The translations under genes were made by a program, and so were the position numbers. Positions 1-8,685 of a DNA stretch of 64,000 bases are shown one piece after another. Position 1 is the first letter of the stretch. Each line of letters begins with the position of its first letter. The stretch comes from Parvibaculum sp040390855. GTDB taxonomy: Bacteria > Pseudomonadota > Alphaproteobacteria > Parvibaculales > Parvibaculaceae. The notes under the pieces are model-generated. The model made no database searches and was not told the DNA's origin. It saw nothing but the letters and a program-made list of their open reading frames with translations. Location of the stretch: NCBI GenBank assembly GCA_040390855.1, contig JAZJXO010000031.1, positions 40,013 through 104,012 of the forward strand, read 5' to 3'.

Positions 1-150
1 GAGGCGGAATTTCGGGCGGCCGAGCGTGCGCTCGCTGCCGAGATGAACGATGAAAACTGGGCGCGGCTGCAGGCCATTCACAAGCAACTGCAGAACGAGC
101 GACCGGAACTGGGTGAAGACGTGTCGGAACCTGTGTCCGGCATGAGGTAA
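1..150 (+). CDS. dnaG: DnaG primase, C-terminal end (partial)
   Basis: The window opens inside a reading frame (frame 1) that runs for 49 codons and stops with TAA at 148-150. The visible peptide is a charged helical tail (for example ENWARLQAIHKQLQNERPEL) of the kind that ends alphaproteobacterial DNA primases. The assignment rests on this tail and on the position directly upstream of rpoD, since dnaG-rpoD is a conserved gene pair. The catalytic and zinc-binding parts lie outside the window, so the name is an inference. Confidence 0.6.
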   Translation, partial: EAEFRAAERALAAEMNDENWARLQAIHKQLQNERPELGEDVSEPVSGMR

Positions 151-356
151 TAGGGTTCAAGGGGACTTGAGCACGACGGAATATGAAGGAGCCGCGGGGC
201 GGCGGTCGGTTTTTTAGCCGAACGCCGACGCGGGTTTGTGCGTTTGTGATTGGGTAATTGTTTTCGCCCAAAACACATATCGGCCCAAACACATATCGGA
301 ATAACGGCCTGCACATCTTATGTGTGGGGACCAGTGACAAGACGGAGTGCCACTCT

Positions 357-2336
357 ATGGCGACAAAGACCGCAGAACAGACAGAAGCCCCGGAAGCGGC
401 CCCGGAGGCCACAACCGATAGTCCGCTTCTCGACATGTCGGATGCTGCGGTCAAGAAGATGATCAAGGCTGCCAAGGCGCGCGGCTTTGTCACTTACGAT
501 GAACTGAACAAGGTTCTCCCGTCCGAAGAGTTTTCGTCTGAACAGATCGAAGACACGCTGTCGATGCTTTCCGAAATGGGCATCAACGTCGTCGAGAACG
601 ACGAGGCCGAAGACGGAGCCGAGGGCGAGGCGGAAGAAAAAGAAACCGACGACGATGATGATGAAGACGCGCCGCGCTCCAAGGCCGTCGCCGTCACCGG
701 TCAGTCGTCCACCGCGCTTGACCGCACCGACGATCCCGTACGCATGTATCTGCGCGAAATGGGTTCGGTCGAGTTGCTCTCGCGCGAAGGCGAAATCGCC
801 ATTGCCAAGCGCATCGAGGCCGGACGCGAAACAATGATCTCCGGCCTTTGCGAAAGCCCGCTGACGTTTCAGGCCATCATCATCTGGCGCGACGAGTTGA
901 ACGAAGGCAAGATCCTTCTGCGTGACATCATCGACCTGGACGCGACCTTTGCCGGTCCCGACGCCAAGAAGATCGACCATTCACAGGCCGCCTTGAACGG
1001 CGAAGCACCGCCGCGCATCGAGCCCGAAGAAGAAGAAGTCGATGACGACGGCGAAGACAGCGACAATTCCATGTCGCTTGCCGCGATGGAAGCCGAGCTG
1101 AAACCCAAGGTTCTGGAATCTTTCGACCGCATCGCCAATGACTATAAAAAACTGCGAAAGCTGCAAGACAGCAAGGTCGAGGCCGCGCTCAAAGGCGAAG
1201 ACGCCGCCGGTGGCAATGACAAGAAATTTGCCAAGCTCACGGCGGACCTCATCGAAGAAGTGAAAAGCCTCTCGCTCAACAACAACCGCATCGAGAGCCT
1301 TGTCGAACAGCTTTACGCGATCTCGAAACGCCTCATGGGCCTCGAAGGTCGTCTGCTGCGCATCGGCGAAAGCCACGGCATCCCGCGCGACGAGTTCTTG
1401 AAGCAATACTATGGCGAAGAGCTGGACCCCAACTGGATGCGCCGCGTCTCGCGCCTCAAGGGCAAGGGCTGGGCGAGCTTCACGAAGGACGCGCGCGATC
1501 AGGTCAAAGACCTGCGCATCCAGATCCAGACGCTCGCTGCTGAAACCGGCCTCGACATCGGCGAATACCGCCGCATCGTCTCCGGCGTGCAGAAGGGCGA
1601 ACGCGAAGCGCGCATCGCCAAAAAGGAAATGGTCGAAGCGAACCTCCGCCTCGTCATCTCGATTGCCAAGAAATATACAAACCGTGGCCTGCAATTCCTC
1701 GATCTCATTCAGGAAGGCAATATCGGTCTGATGAAAGCGGTCGACAAATTCGAATATCGTCGCGGTTATAAGTTCAGCACCTACGCGACATGGTGGATCC
1801 GTCAGGCCATCACGCGTTCGATTGCCGATCAGGCGCGCACGATCCGCATTCCCGTGCACATGATCGAAACGATCAACAAGCTGGTGCGCACGTCGCGCCA
1901 GATGCTGCATGAAATCGGCCGCGAGCCGACGCCGGAAGAGCTCGCCGAAAAACTCGGCATGCCATTGGAGAAGGTTCGCAAGGTCCTGAAAATCGCCAAA
2001 GAGCCGATCAGCCTTGAGACGCCCATCGGCGACGAAGAAGACAGCCATCTCGGCGACTTCATCGAGGACAAAAACGCGATCCTGCCGATCGACGCCGCGA
2101 TCCAGTCGAACCTGCGCGAAACAACCACGCGCGTTTTGGCCTCGCTCACGCCGCGCGAAGAACGTGTGCTGCGCATGCGCTTCGGCATCGGCATGAACAC
2201 GGATCACACGCTCGAAGAAGTCGGCCAGCAGTTCTCGGTCACACGCGAACGTATCCGCCAGATTGAGGCGAAGGCGCTGCGCAAGCTGAAGCACCCGTCG
2301 CGGAGCCGCAAACTGCGCTCGTTCTTAGACAATTGA
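357..2336 (+). CDS. rpoD: RNA polymerase primary sigma factor RpoD
   Basis: This is the housekeeping sigma-70 factor that directs RNA polymerase to -35/-10 promoters. From ATG 357 it gives 659 residues. Region 1.1 lies near residues 28-77, followed by a strongly acidic stretch. Region 1.2 (DDPVRMYLREMG) is near 125. A long non-conserved region follows. Region 2 includes FSTYATWWIRQAITRSIADQ near 472-491, and region 4.2 has the helix VTRERIRQIEAKALRKLKHP near 630-650. The frame is open back to 258, but ATG 357 is preferred because it has GGAG about 12 nt upstream and the protein then starts like other alphaproteobacterial RpoDs (MATK). A rho-independent terminator follows. Confidence 0.97.
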   Translation: MATKTAEQTEAPEAAPEATTDSPLLDMSDAAVKKMIKAAKARGFVTYDELNKVLPSEEFSSEQIEDTLSMLSEMGINVVENDEAEDGAEGEAEEKETDDDDDEDAPRSKAVAVTGQSSTALDRTDDPVRMYLREMGSVELLSREGEIAIAKRIEAGRETMISGLCESPLTFQAIIIWRDELNEGKILLRDIIDLDATFAGPDAKKIDHSQAALNGEAPPRIEPEEEEVDDDGEDSDNSMSLAAMEAELKPKVLESFDRIANDYKKLRKLQDSKVEAALKGEDAAGGNDKKFAKLTADLIEEVKSLSLNNNRIESLVEQLYAISKRLMGLEGRLLRIGESHGIPRDEFLKQYYGEELDPNWMRRVSRLKGKGWASFTKDARDQVKDLRIQIQTLAAETGLDIGEYRRIVSGVQKGEREARIAKKEMVEANLRLVISIAKKYTNRGLQFLDLIQEGNIGLMKAVDKFEYRRGYKFSTYATWWIRQAITRSIADQARTIRIPVHMIETINKLVRTSRQMLHEIGREPTPEELAEKLGMPLEKVRKVLKIAKEPISLETPIGDEEDSHLGDFIEDKNAILPIDAAIQSNLRETTTRVLASLTPREERVLRMRFGIGMNTDHTLEEVGQQFSVTRERIRQIEAKALRKLKHPSRSRKLRSFLDN

Positions 2337-2355
2337 TCGAGACCGCATAGAAAAC

Positions 2356-2390
2356 AAAAAGCCCGGATCAAACGATCCGGGCTTTTCTTT
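2356..2390 (+). terminator. Rho-independent terminator of rpoD
   Basis: A perfect 9-bp stem (gcccggatc / gatccgggc) with a 4-nt loop is preceded by an A-run and followed by TTTTCTTT. It starts 20 nt after the rpoD stop codon. The flanking A and T tracts extend the pairing, so it may also act in the reverse direction. Confidence 0.9.
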
Positions 2391-2427
2391 ACAAAATCCT
2401 CTCCTCTCTGGGTGAGGGTCTTTCTAT

Positions 2428-2466
2428 CTCCTGTCATTGTGAGGAGCGCAGCGACGCGGCAATCCA
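2428..2466. repeat. Dispersed short repeat of the 'ggattgccgcgtcgc' type
   Basis: The segment running tcattgtgaggagcgcagcg and on through cgcggcaatcca resembles a short intergenic sequence common in alphaproteobacterial genomes, usually read as 'ggattgccgcgtcgctgcgctcctcacaatga'. Only one copy is visible here, so its repeat nature is from general knowledge rather than from this window. Confidence 0.4.
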
Positions 2467-2555
2467 TTCTGCCTCGGCAGGCCTCTTGGAGCTCGGGTGT
2501 TTGCTGTTCATATCCAGTCCTCCGTCACTGCGACGAGAACTAAATACTCCTTAAG

Positions 2556-3140
2556 CTACAACCTCAAATCTGCGCCATAGGCCCTGACGGCGAACAGAAG
2601 GGCAAGTTCAAGTTCATCAGTTAGAAGTAGGGACTTATCGGCGCAGTTCATTAGGTCGCGAACTAGCTTTAGAACGCACAATTCGCCCAAGCTAAAATTG
2701 CGTTCGGAATAGTACTTCGCATTAGGTGGTGGACTGGCTTGCATAACAAACGCAGAATTACCTGCATCAGCTTTCAGGTTTATTCGTCGCAGATTGTCGA
2801 ATTTTTTTGTACCTAGAATACGGTTTGCTCCGTCCTTTATTTCGGGTGAAACTTGAGCAACTTTCTGAACTTTGAAATCCTCCGGACGCGGAGTTATTCG
2901 ATCGGCAGTCGCTCCGATATAGAGCACGCTTGGATATCCAAAGGTCGCTAGGTCATGTTGACAAACTTCTGATCCAGAGGCGAGCGCTGTTTCAATCAAA
3001 GACGTGCGGCGGTCCTGGCGTGCCGGTATGGTGTCGCCGCGTCGTTTCGCGGTGGCCAAAATCACACGTGGATAAACTTCCTCGCTCCCCATCCCAAAAG
3101 CCACGGGCATAAGTTTCTTTCGCGGCCCCCAGCCCCTCAA
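2556..3140 (-). pseudogene. ATP-binding (AAA/ABC-type) protein fragment, truncated
   Basis: The 194-residue frame ends with an ABC-like signature followed by a Walker-B-like segment (NFSLGELCVLKLVRDLMN, then SLLLTDELELAL). This is the usual order in RecF/OLD-like AAA ATPases, in which further C-terminal sequence normally follows. Here the protein stops 13 residues after LTDELELAL, and there is no Walker A motif in the N-terminal part, so both ends appear to be missing. It sits alone between rpoD and parA. It may be a relic or a divergent small gene; family membership is inferred from the two motifs only. Confidence 0.4.
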
Positions 3141-3460
3141 ACTGGGGACAACTTACCCATCCCCATTCCGCGTCCAAGAAATACTCCCCTGAGTATTTCT
3201 CGCGTTTCGCGCAGGCTCGAGTTTACGCACGATCTCGACATGGAAAGGCTCGATCTCTTGCAAGAAATGCACGTGTTTCGAGGTGGTGGCGAGCCTCGCA
3301 GCCCGCGCGAATGCGGCTTTATCCCCGTTTCTTAACAATTTGAACATTTCCGTTACGGAGGTCTTAAACCTCCTTCTGGCATCCTCCACAGGTCAGAATC
3401 GGGTGCCCCGTCGGGGGCTCAGGGGATCCTTGCAGGATCAAATTTTGGAGCATGGGCGGG
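3141..3460. other. Intergenic region upstream of parA
   Basis: About 320 bases hold no convincing gene. Short open frames here lack ribosome sites and recognisable motifs. The region presumably carries the parA promoter, but no clear -35/-10 pair stands out. Confidence 0.4.
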
Positions 3461-4564
3461 ATGCAGATCGTCGTATTGGCATCGCAAAAAGGCGGGTCGG
3501 GCAAGACCACTTTGTCGGGTCACCTGGCCGTCGAAGCCGAGCGCAAGGGCTTTGGTCCCGTCGTGTTGATTGACACCGATCCGCAAGGCTCCCTGTCGGA
3601 TTGGTGGAACGCGCGCGTCTCAGAGACGCCTGCGTTCGCGCGGGTGGCGATTGATGATCTTGCGGAGTGTCTCGTCCGTTTGGAAGAGATGGGCGTGAAG
3701 CTCGCGGTTATCGACACGCCGCCCGCGATCACGCAATCCATCGCGAGTGTTGTCGCACATGCCGATCTCGTGTTGATACCGGCGCGCCCCAGCCCGCACG
3801 ATCTGCGTGCGGTCGGTGCGACCATCGACATCGTTGAGCATTTCGGCAAGCCGTTGATCTTCGTCATCAATGCGGCAACGGCTCGCGCCAAGATCACAGG
3901 CGAGAGTGCGGTAGCCTTGTCGCAGCATGGCACCGTTGCGCCCGTAACTTTGCATCATCGCGTGGACTTTGCCGCCTCGATGGTTGATGGAAAAACCATC
4001 GGTGAAATCGACGCCAAATCGAAATCGGCGAAAGAGGTTTCGGACCTCTGGTCTTATGTGGAGGGACGTCTCGCGCGGCTTGCCGGTGCGCAGGCTCCGC
4101 GTGCCCGGACCAATCTCGATGTGTTGTCGCCGCTCGGTGCTGTCGAAAAATCCGAAACAGTGATGCCGGTGATCGCGCCGCCGCCCGTTCCGGAATCTCC
4201 TGTCGTGATGGCGGCACCGGAGATTGATTTCGAAGATGATGTGCCGGTGGATGACGTGCCCATTGAAGATGTGATGGACGCGATCCGCGACGGAGTGTCG
4301 GTGGGGTTTGCATTTGATCAAGCGAAAGTTCTGGCTGAAATGCGGGCGGCCACGCCCGCGCCGGTGCCCGCATGGACACCGCCGCCGCCTCCGCAACCAC
4401 AACCACAACCACAACCACAACCTTTTACGCCGCCGCCGCGTCCGCCTTTGTCTTCGTCGTCTTCGGCTGCGGTCGGAGCGGGTGAAAAAGAACTGCTACA
4501 TAAGCGTTTTAGCGTGTTTGGTCGTCGCAGGTCCGAGGGGCAGGCTCAGGAGAAGTTCAGATGA
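3461..4564 (+). CDS. ParA-family ATPase with proline-rich C-terminus
   Basis: This is a ParA/MinD-type P-loop ATPase, a family that positions DNA or protein cargo using ATP-dependent nucleoid binding. The deviant Walker A KGGSGKTT is at the N-terminus (MQIVVLASQKGGSGKTT), followed by LIDTDPQGS (Walker A') and VIDTPP (Walker B). The ATPase part is about 210 residues. The rest is a low-complexity tail with acidic patches and Pro/Gln runs. ATG 3461 is chosen because GGAG lies 10 nt upstream; ATG 3452 is in frame but too close to that site. Its stop overlaps the next gene by 4 nt (ATGA), so the two are probably co-translated. There is no ParB beside it, which makes it an orphan ParA. Confidence 0.88.
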   Translation: MQIVVLASQKGGSGKTTLSGHLAVEAERKGFGPVVLIDTDPQGSLSDWWNARVSETPAFARVAIDDLAECLVRLEEMGVKLAVIDTPPAITQSIASVVAHADLVLIPARPSPHDLRAVGATIDIVEHFGKPLIFVINAATARAKITGESAVALSQHGTVAPVTLHHRVDFAASMVDGKTIGEIDAKSKSAKEVSDLWSYVEGRLARLAGAQAPRARTNLDVLSPLGAVEKSETVMPVIAPPPVPESPVVMAAPEIDFEDDVPVDDVPIEDVMDAIRDGVSVGFAFDQAKVLAEMRAATPAPVPAWTPPPPPQPQPQPQPQPFTPPPRPPLSSSSSAAVGAGEKELLHKRFSVFGRRRSEGQAQEKFR

Positions 4565-4932
4565 GCCAGACAAAATTTGCGTCCGTCACGAGTGCGCTTC
4601 TGTCACGCAAGGGTGAGGCGGGACCGTCGGCGGATCGTCAGTCGCTGAATGAACGGTGGAGTCCCGCGCCGCAAGTCAGGCGTATCGAGGTGACGATGCC
4701 CGCCGCCGCAGACATTGCGCCGGTCGGCGAGGCGTCCGTGAAAATCGCGTTGCGTCTCACCGAGGGGCAGCATTTCCGGATGCGCGTCGCCGCTGCGCAG
4801 TTGAAGATGACGCGGCAGGCGTTGATCTCGGCGGCACTCGATCATTATCTCAAGACCGTCTGCGCCGCCGGTGTGCCTCAGTGCCGTTGCCTTGCCGGTG
4901 ACGGCAAGAGCGAAGGTTGCGAAGGCTGCTGA
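4561..4932 (+). CDS. Ribbon-helix-helix-like ParA partner with Cys-rich tail
   Basis: This 123-residue protein overlaps the ParA stop codon (ATGA). Residues near 60-100 (SVKIALRLTEGQHFRMRVAA, then TRQALISAALDHYL) look like a ribbon-helix-helix DNA-binding fold: a short strand, then two helices. The last 25 residues carry five cysteines, which could bind a metal or form disulfides. Small RHH proteins are common partners of orphan ParA ATPases. It ends 3 nt from the convergent SIMPL gene. The fold is inferred by pattern, not by search. Confidence 0.6.
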   Translation: MSQTKFASVTSALLSRKGEAGPSADRQSLNERWSPAPQVRRIEVTMPAAADIAPVGEASVKIALRLTEGQHFRMRVAAAQLKMTRQALISAALDHYLKTVCAAGVPQCRCLAGDGKSEGCEGC

Positions 4933-4935
4933 TCC

Positions 4936-5709
4936 TTACTCGATCGCAATCGTTAGCGATACGCTGGCCGAGACCTGCTGCGTGCCTGCTGCTACAGGGA
5001 CCGCGCCGCCATCGCTCATAGCCATGGCGGTTTTCATATACATCGGTTGCTGATAGGTGCTGTTTTCTGAAATGTTCAGCACGGCTCCGAGCGCGACGCC
5101 GGACGCCTGCGCGTAGAGCTTGGCTTTGCGCAGTGCGTCCATGACGGCGGCTTCACGCGCCTTGTCGAGAAGCGGCGTGGGCTTTTCGATTTCAAAGCGC
5201 ACACCATCGACACGATTGGAACCCAGCGTCACCAGCTTGTCGAGCACGGCACCCAGCGTGTCGAGTTTGCGGATGGTCACGGTGACCTGATTGGTCACCT
5301 GATAGCCCCGAATGGTCGGGTTTTCCTGTGTGCCGTCGGGGCGTGGGGCCGGTTGCGTGTAGAGTGGGCTCACGGAGAATTGCGACGTGCGGATGTCTTC
5401 TTTCGCGATCTGCATTTGGCTGAGGCCGGCGAAAAGCGCATTCATGGTTTTGCTATTGGCGACCAGCGCTTCGGCGGCCGTCTTGCCTTCGCTCACCGCG
5501 CCGCTGTCGAGATAGGCGATGTCGGGCGCGGCGCTGACGTCGCCCGTGCCGGTGATGGTCATGGAGCGCTTGGGCGCTGTCGCGTCTTCCGCATAGGCCG
5601 CGCGTGTCATTACCGGAGAGAGAAGGGTGCCGACGACGAGGCCAAAGGCAAGTGACAAAGCAAGCGGTGACGCAACTGACCGGAATTTTTTGGAATATGT
5701 GGAGGACAT
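4936..5709 (-). CDS. SIMPL-domain (DUF541/YggE-like) exported protein
   Basis: The 257-residue protein has a signal peptide (hydrophobic SPLALSLAFGLVVGTLLS, likely cleaved after AYA) and then a SIMPL/DUF541 domain: SMTITGTGDVSAAPDIAYLD at the start, a central YQVTNQVTVTIRKLDTLGAV, and a carboxyl end with SASVSLTIAIE. YggE-type proteins are periplasmic and have been linked to oxidative-stress tolerance in enterobacteria, but the biochemical role is not settled. It is convergent with the ParA/RHH pair. Confidence 0.85.
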   Translation of the reverse strand: MSSTYSKKFRSVASPLALSLAFGLVVGTLLSPVMTRAAYAEDATAPKRSMTITGTGDVSAAPDIAYLDSGAVSEGKTAAEALVANSKTMNALFAGLSQMQIAKEDIRTSQFSVSPLYTQPAPRPDGTQENPTIRGYQVTNQVTVTIRKLDTLGAVLDKLVTLGSNRVDGVRFEIEKPTPLLDKAREAAVMDALRKAKLYAQASGVALGAVLNISENSTYQQPMYMKTAMAMSDGGAVPVAAGTQQVSASVSLTIAIE

Positions 5710-5899
5710 GATGTCCGTTCTCCTGTTGCCTTAGCCGGGATCCGACGTACCTTGAAGCCTAGCATCATGGTGGATTTGGACTAAATTGCGGCCAGTTTTT
5801 TGAATGCTGCGCTATTTTCAAATTCGTGCTTTTGGAGCATGTAGCAAATCTGTTATAGGGCATCTGTCCGGCGCGATTTGCCCGCCGGGTCGGCGTCGG

Positions 5900-5976
5900 G
5901 GGCCTGTAGCTCAGTTGGTTAGAGCGGACCGCTCATAACGGTTTGGTCGCAGGTTCGAGTCCTGCCGGGCCCACCA
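5900..5976 (+). tRNA. tRNA with anticodon CAT, probably tRNA-Ile2 (lysidine type)
   Basis: A full cloverleaf can be drawn. The acceptor is GGGCCTG/CGGGCCC, the D-arm GCTCAGTTGGTTAGAGC, and the anticodon stem GACCG/CGGTT with loop CTCATAA. The T-arm is GCAGGTTCGAGTCCTGC, and CCA is encoded. The anticodon is CAT. The loop and following bases (CTCATAA...TTGGTCGC) resemble E. coli tRNA-Ile2 more than elongator tRNA-Met, so I favour the isoleucine tRNA whose C34 is modified to lysidine. Its 3' end is the attachment site of the island that follows. Confidence 0.92.
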
Positions 5977-5979
5977 CGC
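5962..5979 (+). repeat. Left attachment repeat (tRNA 3' end)
   Basis: The sequence ctgccgggcccaccacgc covers the T-arm end, acceptor 3' strand and CCA of the tRNA plus three further bases. It is repeated exactly at 62432-62449. The flanking bases differ on both sides, so the match is exactly 18 bp. Confidence 0.8.
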
Positions 5980-6246
5980 GTATCTTGCGAACCGGACGAT
6001 TTTCGCAGGTCGAAAAAAGTGGCGGCGTGTCCGACGGTTAGCTGTGCAGACGTGCAAAATTGCAGTCTCAGAGACCGTGTGCAGACGTTCAATAGGTGCA
6101 TTTGCGGCCCGTGTCTCTGGTCGCTCCAAACCGTTTCCCGGAACTATTACTGCACGCGAACAGAGACGGGTTTGCAGTCCGTATGACAGCGGATCGAACC
6201 GTGCAGTCCATATCTTATTGAGTCTCTAGCGCGCGCTGAAGGGCCT
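5980..6246. other. Non-coding left end of the island
   Basis: About 270 bases lie between the tRNA and the recombinase stop codon. No gene is seen. The TTCCCTGT motif found at the distal end is absent here. Confidence 0.4.
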
Positions 6247-7827
6247 CTAAGCTCTCGCCGGCAACCCAAGCTTCTCGCGCTGCATCACCCAGCTTGAGGG
6301 TAAGTCGGTGAGACGGGTGACGCCAATTCCGCGAGGCAGAGTACCTGCGACGGCTGCCTCGACAATATCGGGAGCGAGGAAGGCGAGAGAGAGCATCATG
6401 TGAACGGATCGTCTGCTGCGTCCCTCGCGTTTGGCGATGGCATCTGCATCAGGGATATCGCCGGACGCAAGCTCATTGAGCCATGATCTTCCCTTTGAGA
6501 TGGCTAGCACCAGTGTCGCTCTTGTTTCTGAACGGATCGGCCGTTGATCTACTCTGTCGGGGGCGATGATCTCTCGCCTTACGCGCGTTGGTTTGCGCGA
6601 CCAGGGAAGCGTGATCATCTTGTGACCTGCGGATTCAGCGGCTTCATCAGTTAACCTGATCGTGACCTCGCCTTTGGCAATGATCACTTGATCGACGATT
6701 TGTTTGATGTGAAGCGGCGCGTCGCTCGGTTGGTCTGGAGAGATGACCTGTTCGAGTGACTGCAGAGCATTACTGACAAGCGTTTCGATCTCCCGGGCCG
6801 ACACCCGGGCGACAGAACCCGCGTTATCCTTGCGGCCTTCCGTGAGAGCTCTACTGACATAGTAGCGATACCTAACGCCGCCTTTGTTGGAGTAGGACGG
6901 TGTCATAGTGTTGCCCCGATCATCGACGAGCCTCCCCAGCAGAAGTGCTTCGGACGCTGATCGCGTGGCGCGATGGACTTGCAAGTTTTTGGCAAGCATT
7001 GCTTGGACCTCCTCGAACAGGGTTGGATCGATGATCGGCTGATGCTCGCCGGGGTAGCTCATGCCTTTGTGGTTGATCTCGCCAATATATGTGCGGTTCT
7101 TGAGGAGGTGAGCCAAGGGTCCTTTCGTAAAAGGAATGTCGCCGATTGTCTGACCTGTTGCGAGAGCCCGTCTTCGTGTTCTGACACCACGATCATGGAG
7201 TTCTGCGAGAAGCGGAAGCATGGAGCCGAGAGCGAGATAGCGTTCAAAGATCATGCGAACGGTCTCAGCCTCGGCTTCATCAATCAGCAGTCTTTTGTCT
7301 TCGACCCGGTATCCAAGTGGTACAACGCCTCCAACCCAGATGCCCTTCTTCTTGGAAGCCGAGATTTTGTCGCGGATGCGCTCACCGGTAACTTCACGCT
7401 CGAACTGGGCGAAGGAGAGAAGGACGTTGAGCGTGAGCCGTCCCATGCTTGAGGTGGTATTGAAAGCTTGGGTGACGGAGACAAACGAGACCCCTTGAGC
7501 ATCGAAGAGCTCGACGAGCTTGGCAAAGTCAGCAAGCGAGCGAGTGAGACGGTCGACCTTGTAGACGACCACCACATCGACGAGGCCTGAACGGATATCA
7601 TCCAGAAGCCGGAGTAGGGCAGGTCGCTCCATCGACCCACCCGAGAACCCACCATCGTCATAGGCGGCCTGTATGAGCCGCCAGCCTTCATGGGACTGGC
7701 TTTTTATGAAAGCTTCTGCTGCCTCCCTCTGGGCATCCAGTGAGTTGAAGTCCTGCTCAAGCCCGTGGTCAGTGGAGACGCGGGTGTAGATGGCACAGCG
7801 GCGCGTTTTGACAAGGGGTTGCCTCAT
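6247..7827 (-). CDS. Large serine recombinase (site-specific integrase)
   Basis: This 526-residue protein has a resolvase/invertase N-terminal catalytic domain: CAIYTRVSTDHGLEQDFNSL carries the nucleophilic serine in YTRVS, with SLDAQ next and VVYKVDRLTRS further on. A Recombinase domain follows near residues 170-290, including GPLAHLLKNRTYIGEINHKG. It lacks an obvious long coiled coil. Such enzymes cut and join DNA through a 5'-phosphoserine link and integrate phages and islands. It is the first gene inside the tRNA-proximal boundary, pointing toward the tRNA, and is the best candidate for the island integrase. Its start overlaps the upstream DUF2924 gene by 4 nt (ATGA), so the two are coupled. 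Confidence 0.93.
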   Translation of the reverse strand: MRQPLVKTRRCAIYTRVSTDHGLEQDFNSLDAQREAAEAFIKSQSHEGWRLIQAAYDDGGFSGGSMERPALLRLLDDIRSGLVDVVVVYKVDRLTRSLADFAKLVELFDAQGVSFVSVTQAFNTTSSMGRLTLNVLLSFAQFEREVTGERIRDKISASKKKGIWVGGVVPLGYRVEDKRLLIDEAEAETVRMIFERYLALGSMLPLLAELHDRGVRTRRRALATGQTIGDIPFTKGPLAHLLKNRTYIGEINHKGMSYPGEHQPIIDPTLFEEVQAMLAKNLQVHRATRSASEALLLGRLVDDRGNTMTPSYSNKGGVRYRYYVSRALTEGRKDNAGSVARVSAREIETLVSNALQSLEQVISPDQPSDAPLHIKQIVDQVIIAKGEVTIRLTDEAAESAGHKMITLPWSRKPTRVRREIIAPDRVDQRPIRSETRATLVLAISKGRSWLNELASGDIPDADAIAKREGRSRRSVHMMLSLAFLAPDIVEAAVAGTLPRGIGVTRLTDLPSSWVMQREKLGLPARA

Positions 7828-8318
7828 GACCTGGCTCTCTTCTGGTCCCGCAGGCCGAAGAAGCGGGGGCCGTTCCAGTTGGTACCGGTAATTGCCAATG
7901 CGACCTTTGACAAGCTTGGGTAGATATTACCGCTCCACGCAAAGCCTTCCTCAAGGACCATCACCTGATGGCGTGCTCCATCATGATCGCGGATGAGAAG
8001 CGTGCCGGGTACCAACGCCTCTGTACCGGGTAGAGGGATACTCTCATTGTTGCTGACTGATGTGTCCCCCTTAGAAAGATTGCCGCCTTTGGTTTGCCGA
8101 GTGAGATGATCAAGAAATCGTTCTGTCTCCTTGCTGATATCACCCAACGCCTGCGCCTGCAGGCGGTAGGCCAGCAGACGCAGGAGAAGGTGACGGGGTA
8201 GATGTGCTGGTGCTGTTCGGCGGAATGCTGCGCGCCAGCGCAGGCGAAGAGCGTCGAGATCGAGATGGCCCAGGCCATCGATCTCGATCTCGATGTCGTT
8301 AGCAGAAGTCGCCGGCAT
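7824..8318 (-). CDS. DUF2924 domain protein
   Basis: This 164-residue protein has the DUF2924 pattern: LRLRWRAAFRRTAPAHLPRH and LLRLLAYRLQAQALG in the first half, and a C-terminal module GTLLIRDHDGARHQVMVLEE followed by GFAWSGNIYPSLSKVALAIT and WNGPRFFGL. The family is found almost only beside serine recombinases in alphaproteobacterial prophages and islands, and has no established function. A role as an accessory or directionality factor is my inference from the constant neighbourhood. It is translationally coupled to the recombinase gene downstream. Confidence 0.85.
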   Translation of the reverse strand: MPATSANDIEIEIDGLGHLDLDALRLRWRAAFRRTAPAHLPRHLLLRLLAYRLQAQALGDISKETERFLDHLTRQTKGGNLSKGDTSVSNNESIPLPGTEALVPGTLLIRDHDGARHQVMVLEEGFAWSGNIYPSLSKVALAITGTNWNGPRFFGLRDQKRARS

Positions 8319-8322
8319 GGAC

Positions 8323-8685
8323 CTACGCTCCGATGATGCGATAGCGCCGTCCCGACTTGTCGGAGGTCTCCGATGTCAGTGTCAGACCAAGGCGCTTCTT
8401 CACCGTTCCGGACAGGAAGCCGCGCACGCTGTGCGTCTGCCAGCCAGTTGCCGCACTGAGATCATTGATGGTCACCCCGTCTGGTCGTTTAAGCATCTCG
8501 ATGATGATGTTGAGCTTGCTTGGTGGGCGTGGCGCTGTCTCTGAAGGCTTTGATGATCGGGTTGTCGCGCGGACGTTCGCTTTAGGCTTTGTCTCAACAG
8601 CGGTTGGCTTCAAGCGCCCACTATGTTGCGGTGCGGTCTTCTTAGTTGGCTTGCTGGTTGTTGTTTTGTTGCTCTGCGGCTTCAT
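8323..8685 (-). CDS. DUF3489 domain protein
   Basis: The N-terminal half (residues 1-55) is Lys/Thr/Pro-rich and probably disordered. The C-terminal half reads KLNIIIEMLKRPDGVTINDL and then ATGWQTHSVRGFLSGTVKKR, a winged-helix-like DUF3489 domain. It is the first gene of a tight three-gene run (DUF3489, DUF2924, serine recombinase; gap of 4 nt here). The helix arrangement suggests DNA binding, possibly at the attachment site, but this has not been shown for the family as far as I know. Confidence 0.83.
   Translation of the reverse strand: MKPQSNKTTTSKPTKKTAPQHSGRLKPTAVETKPKANVRATTRSSKPSETAPRPPSKLNIIIEMLKRPDGVTINDLSAATGWQTHSVRGFLSGTVKKRLGLTLTSETSDKSGRRYRIIGA

Noticed and set aside
981..2294. 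437-aa minus-strand open frame inside rpoD
   Set aside because: It is the antisense shadow of a strongly conserved gene with high GC third positions; it has no recognisable domain or ribosome site.
4388..4425. Pro/Gln repeat at the end of parA as a separate repeat element
   Set aside because: It is a coding low-complexity tract in frame with parA.
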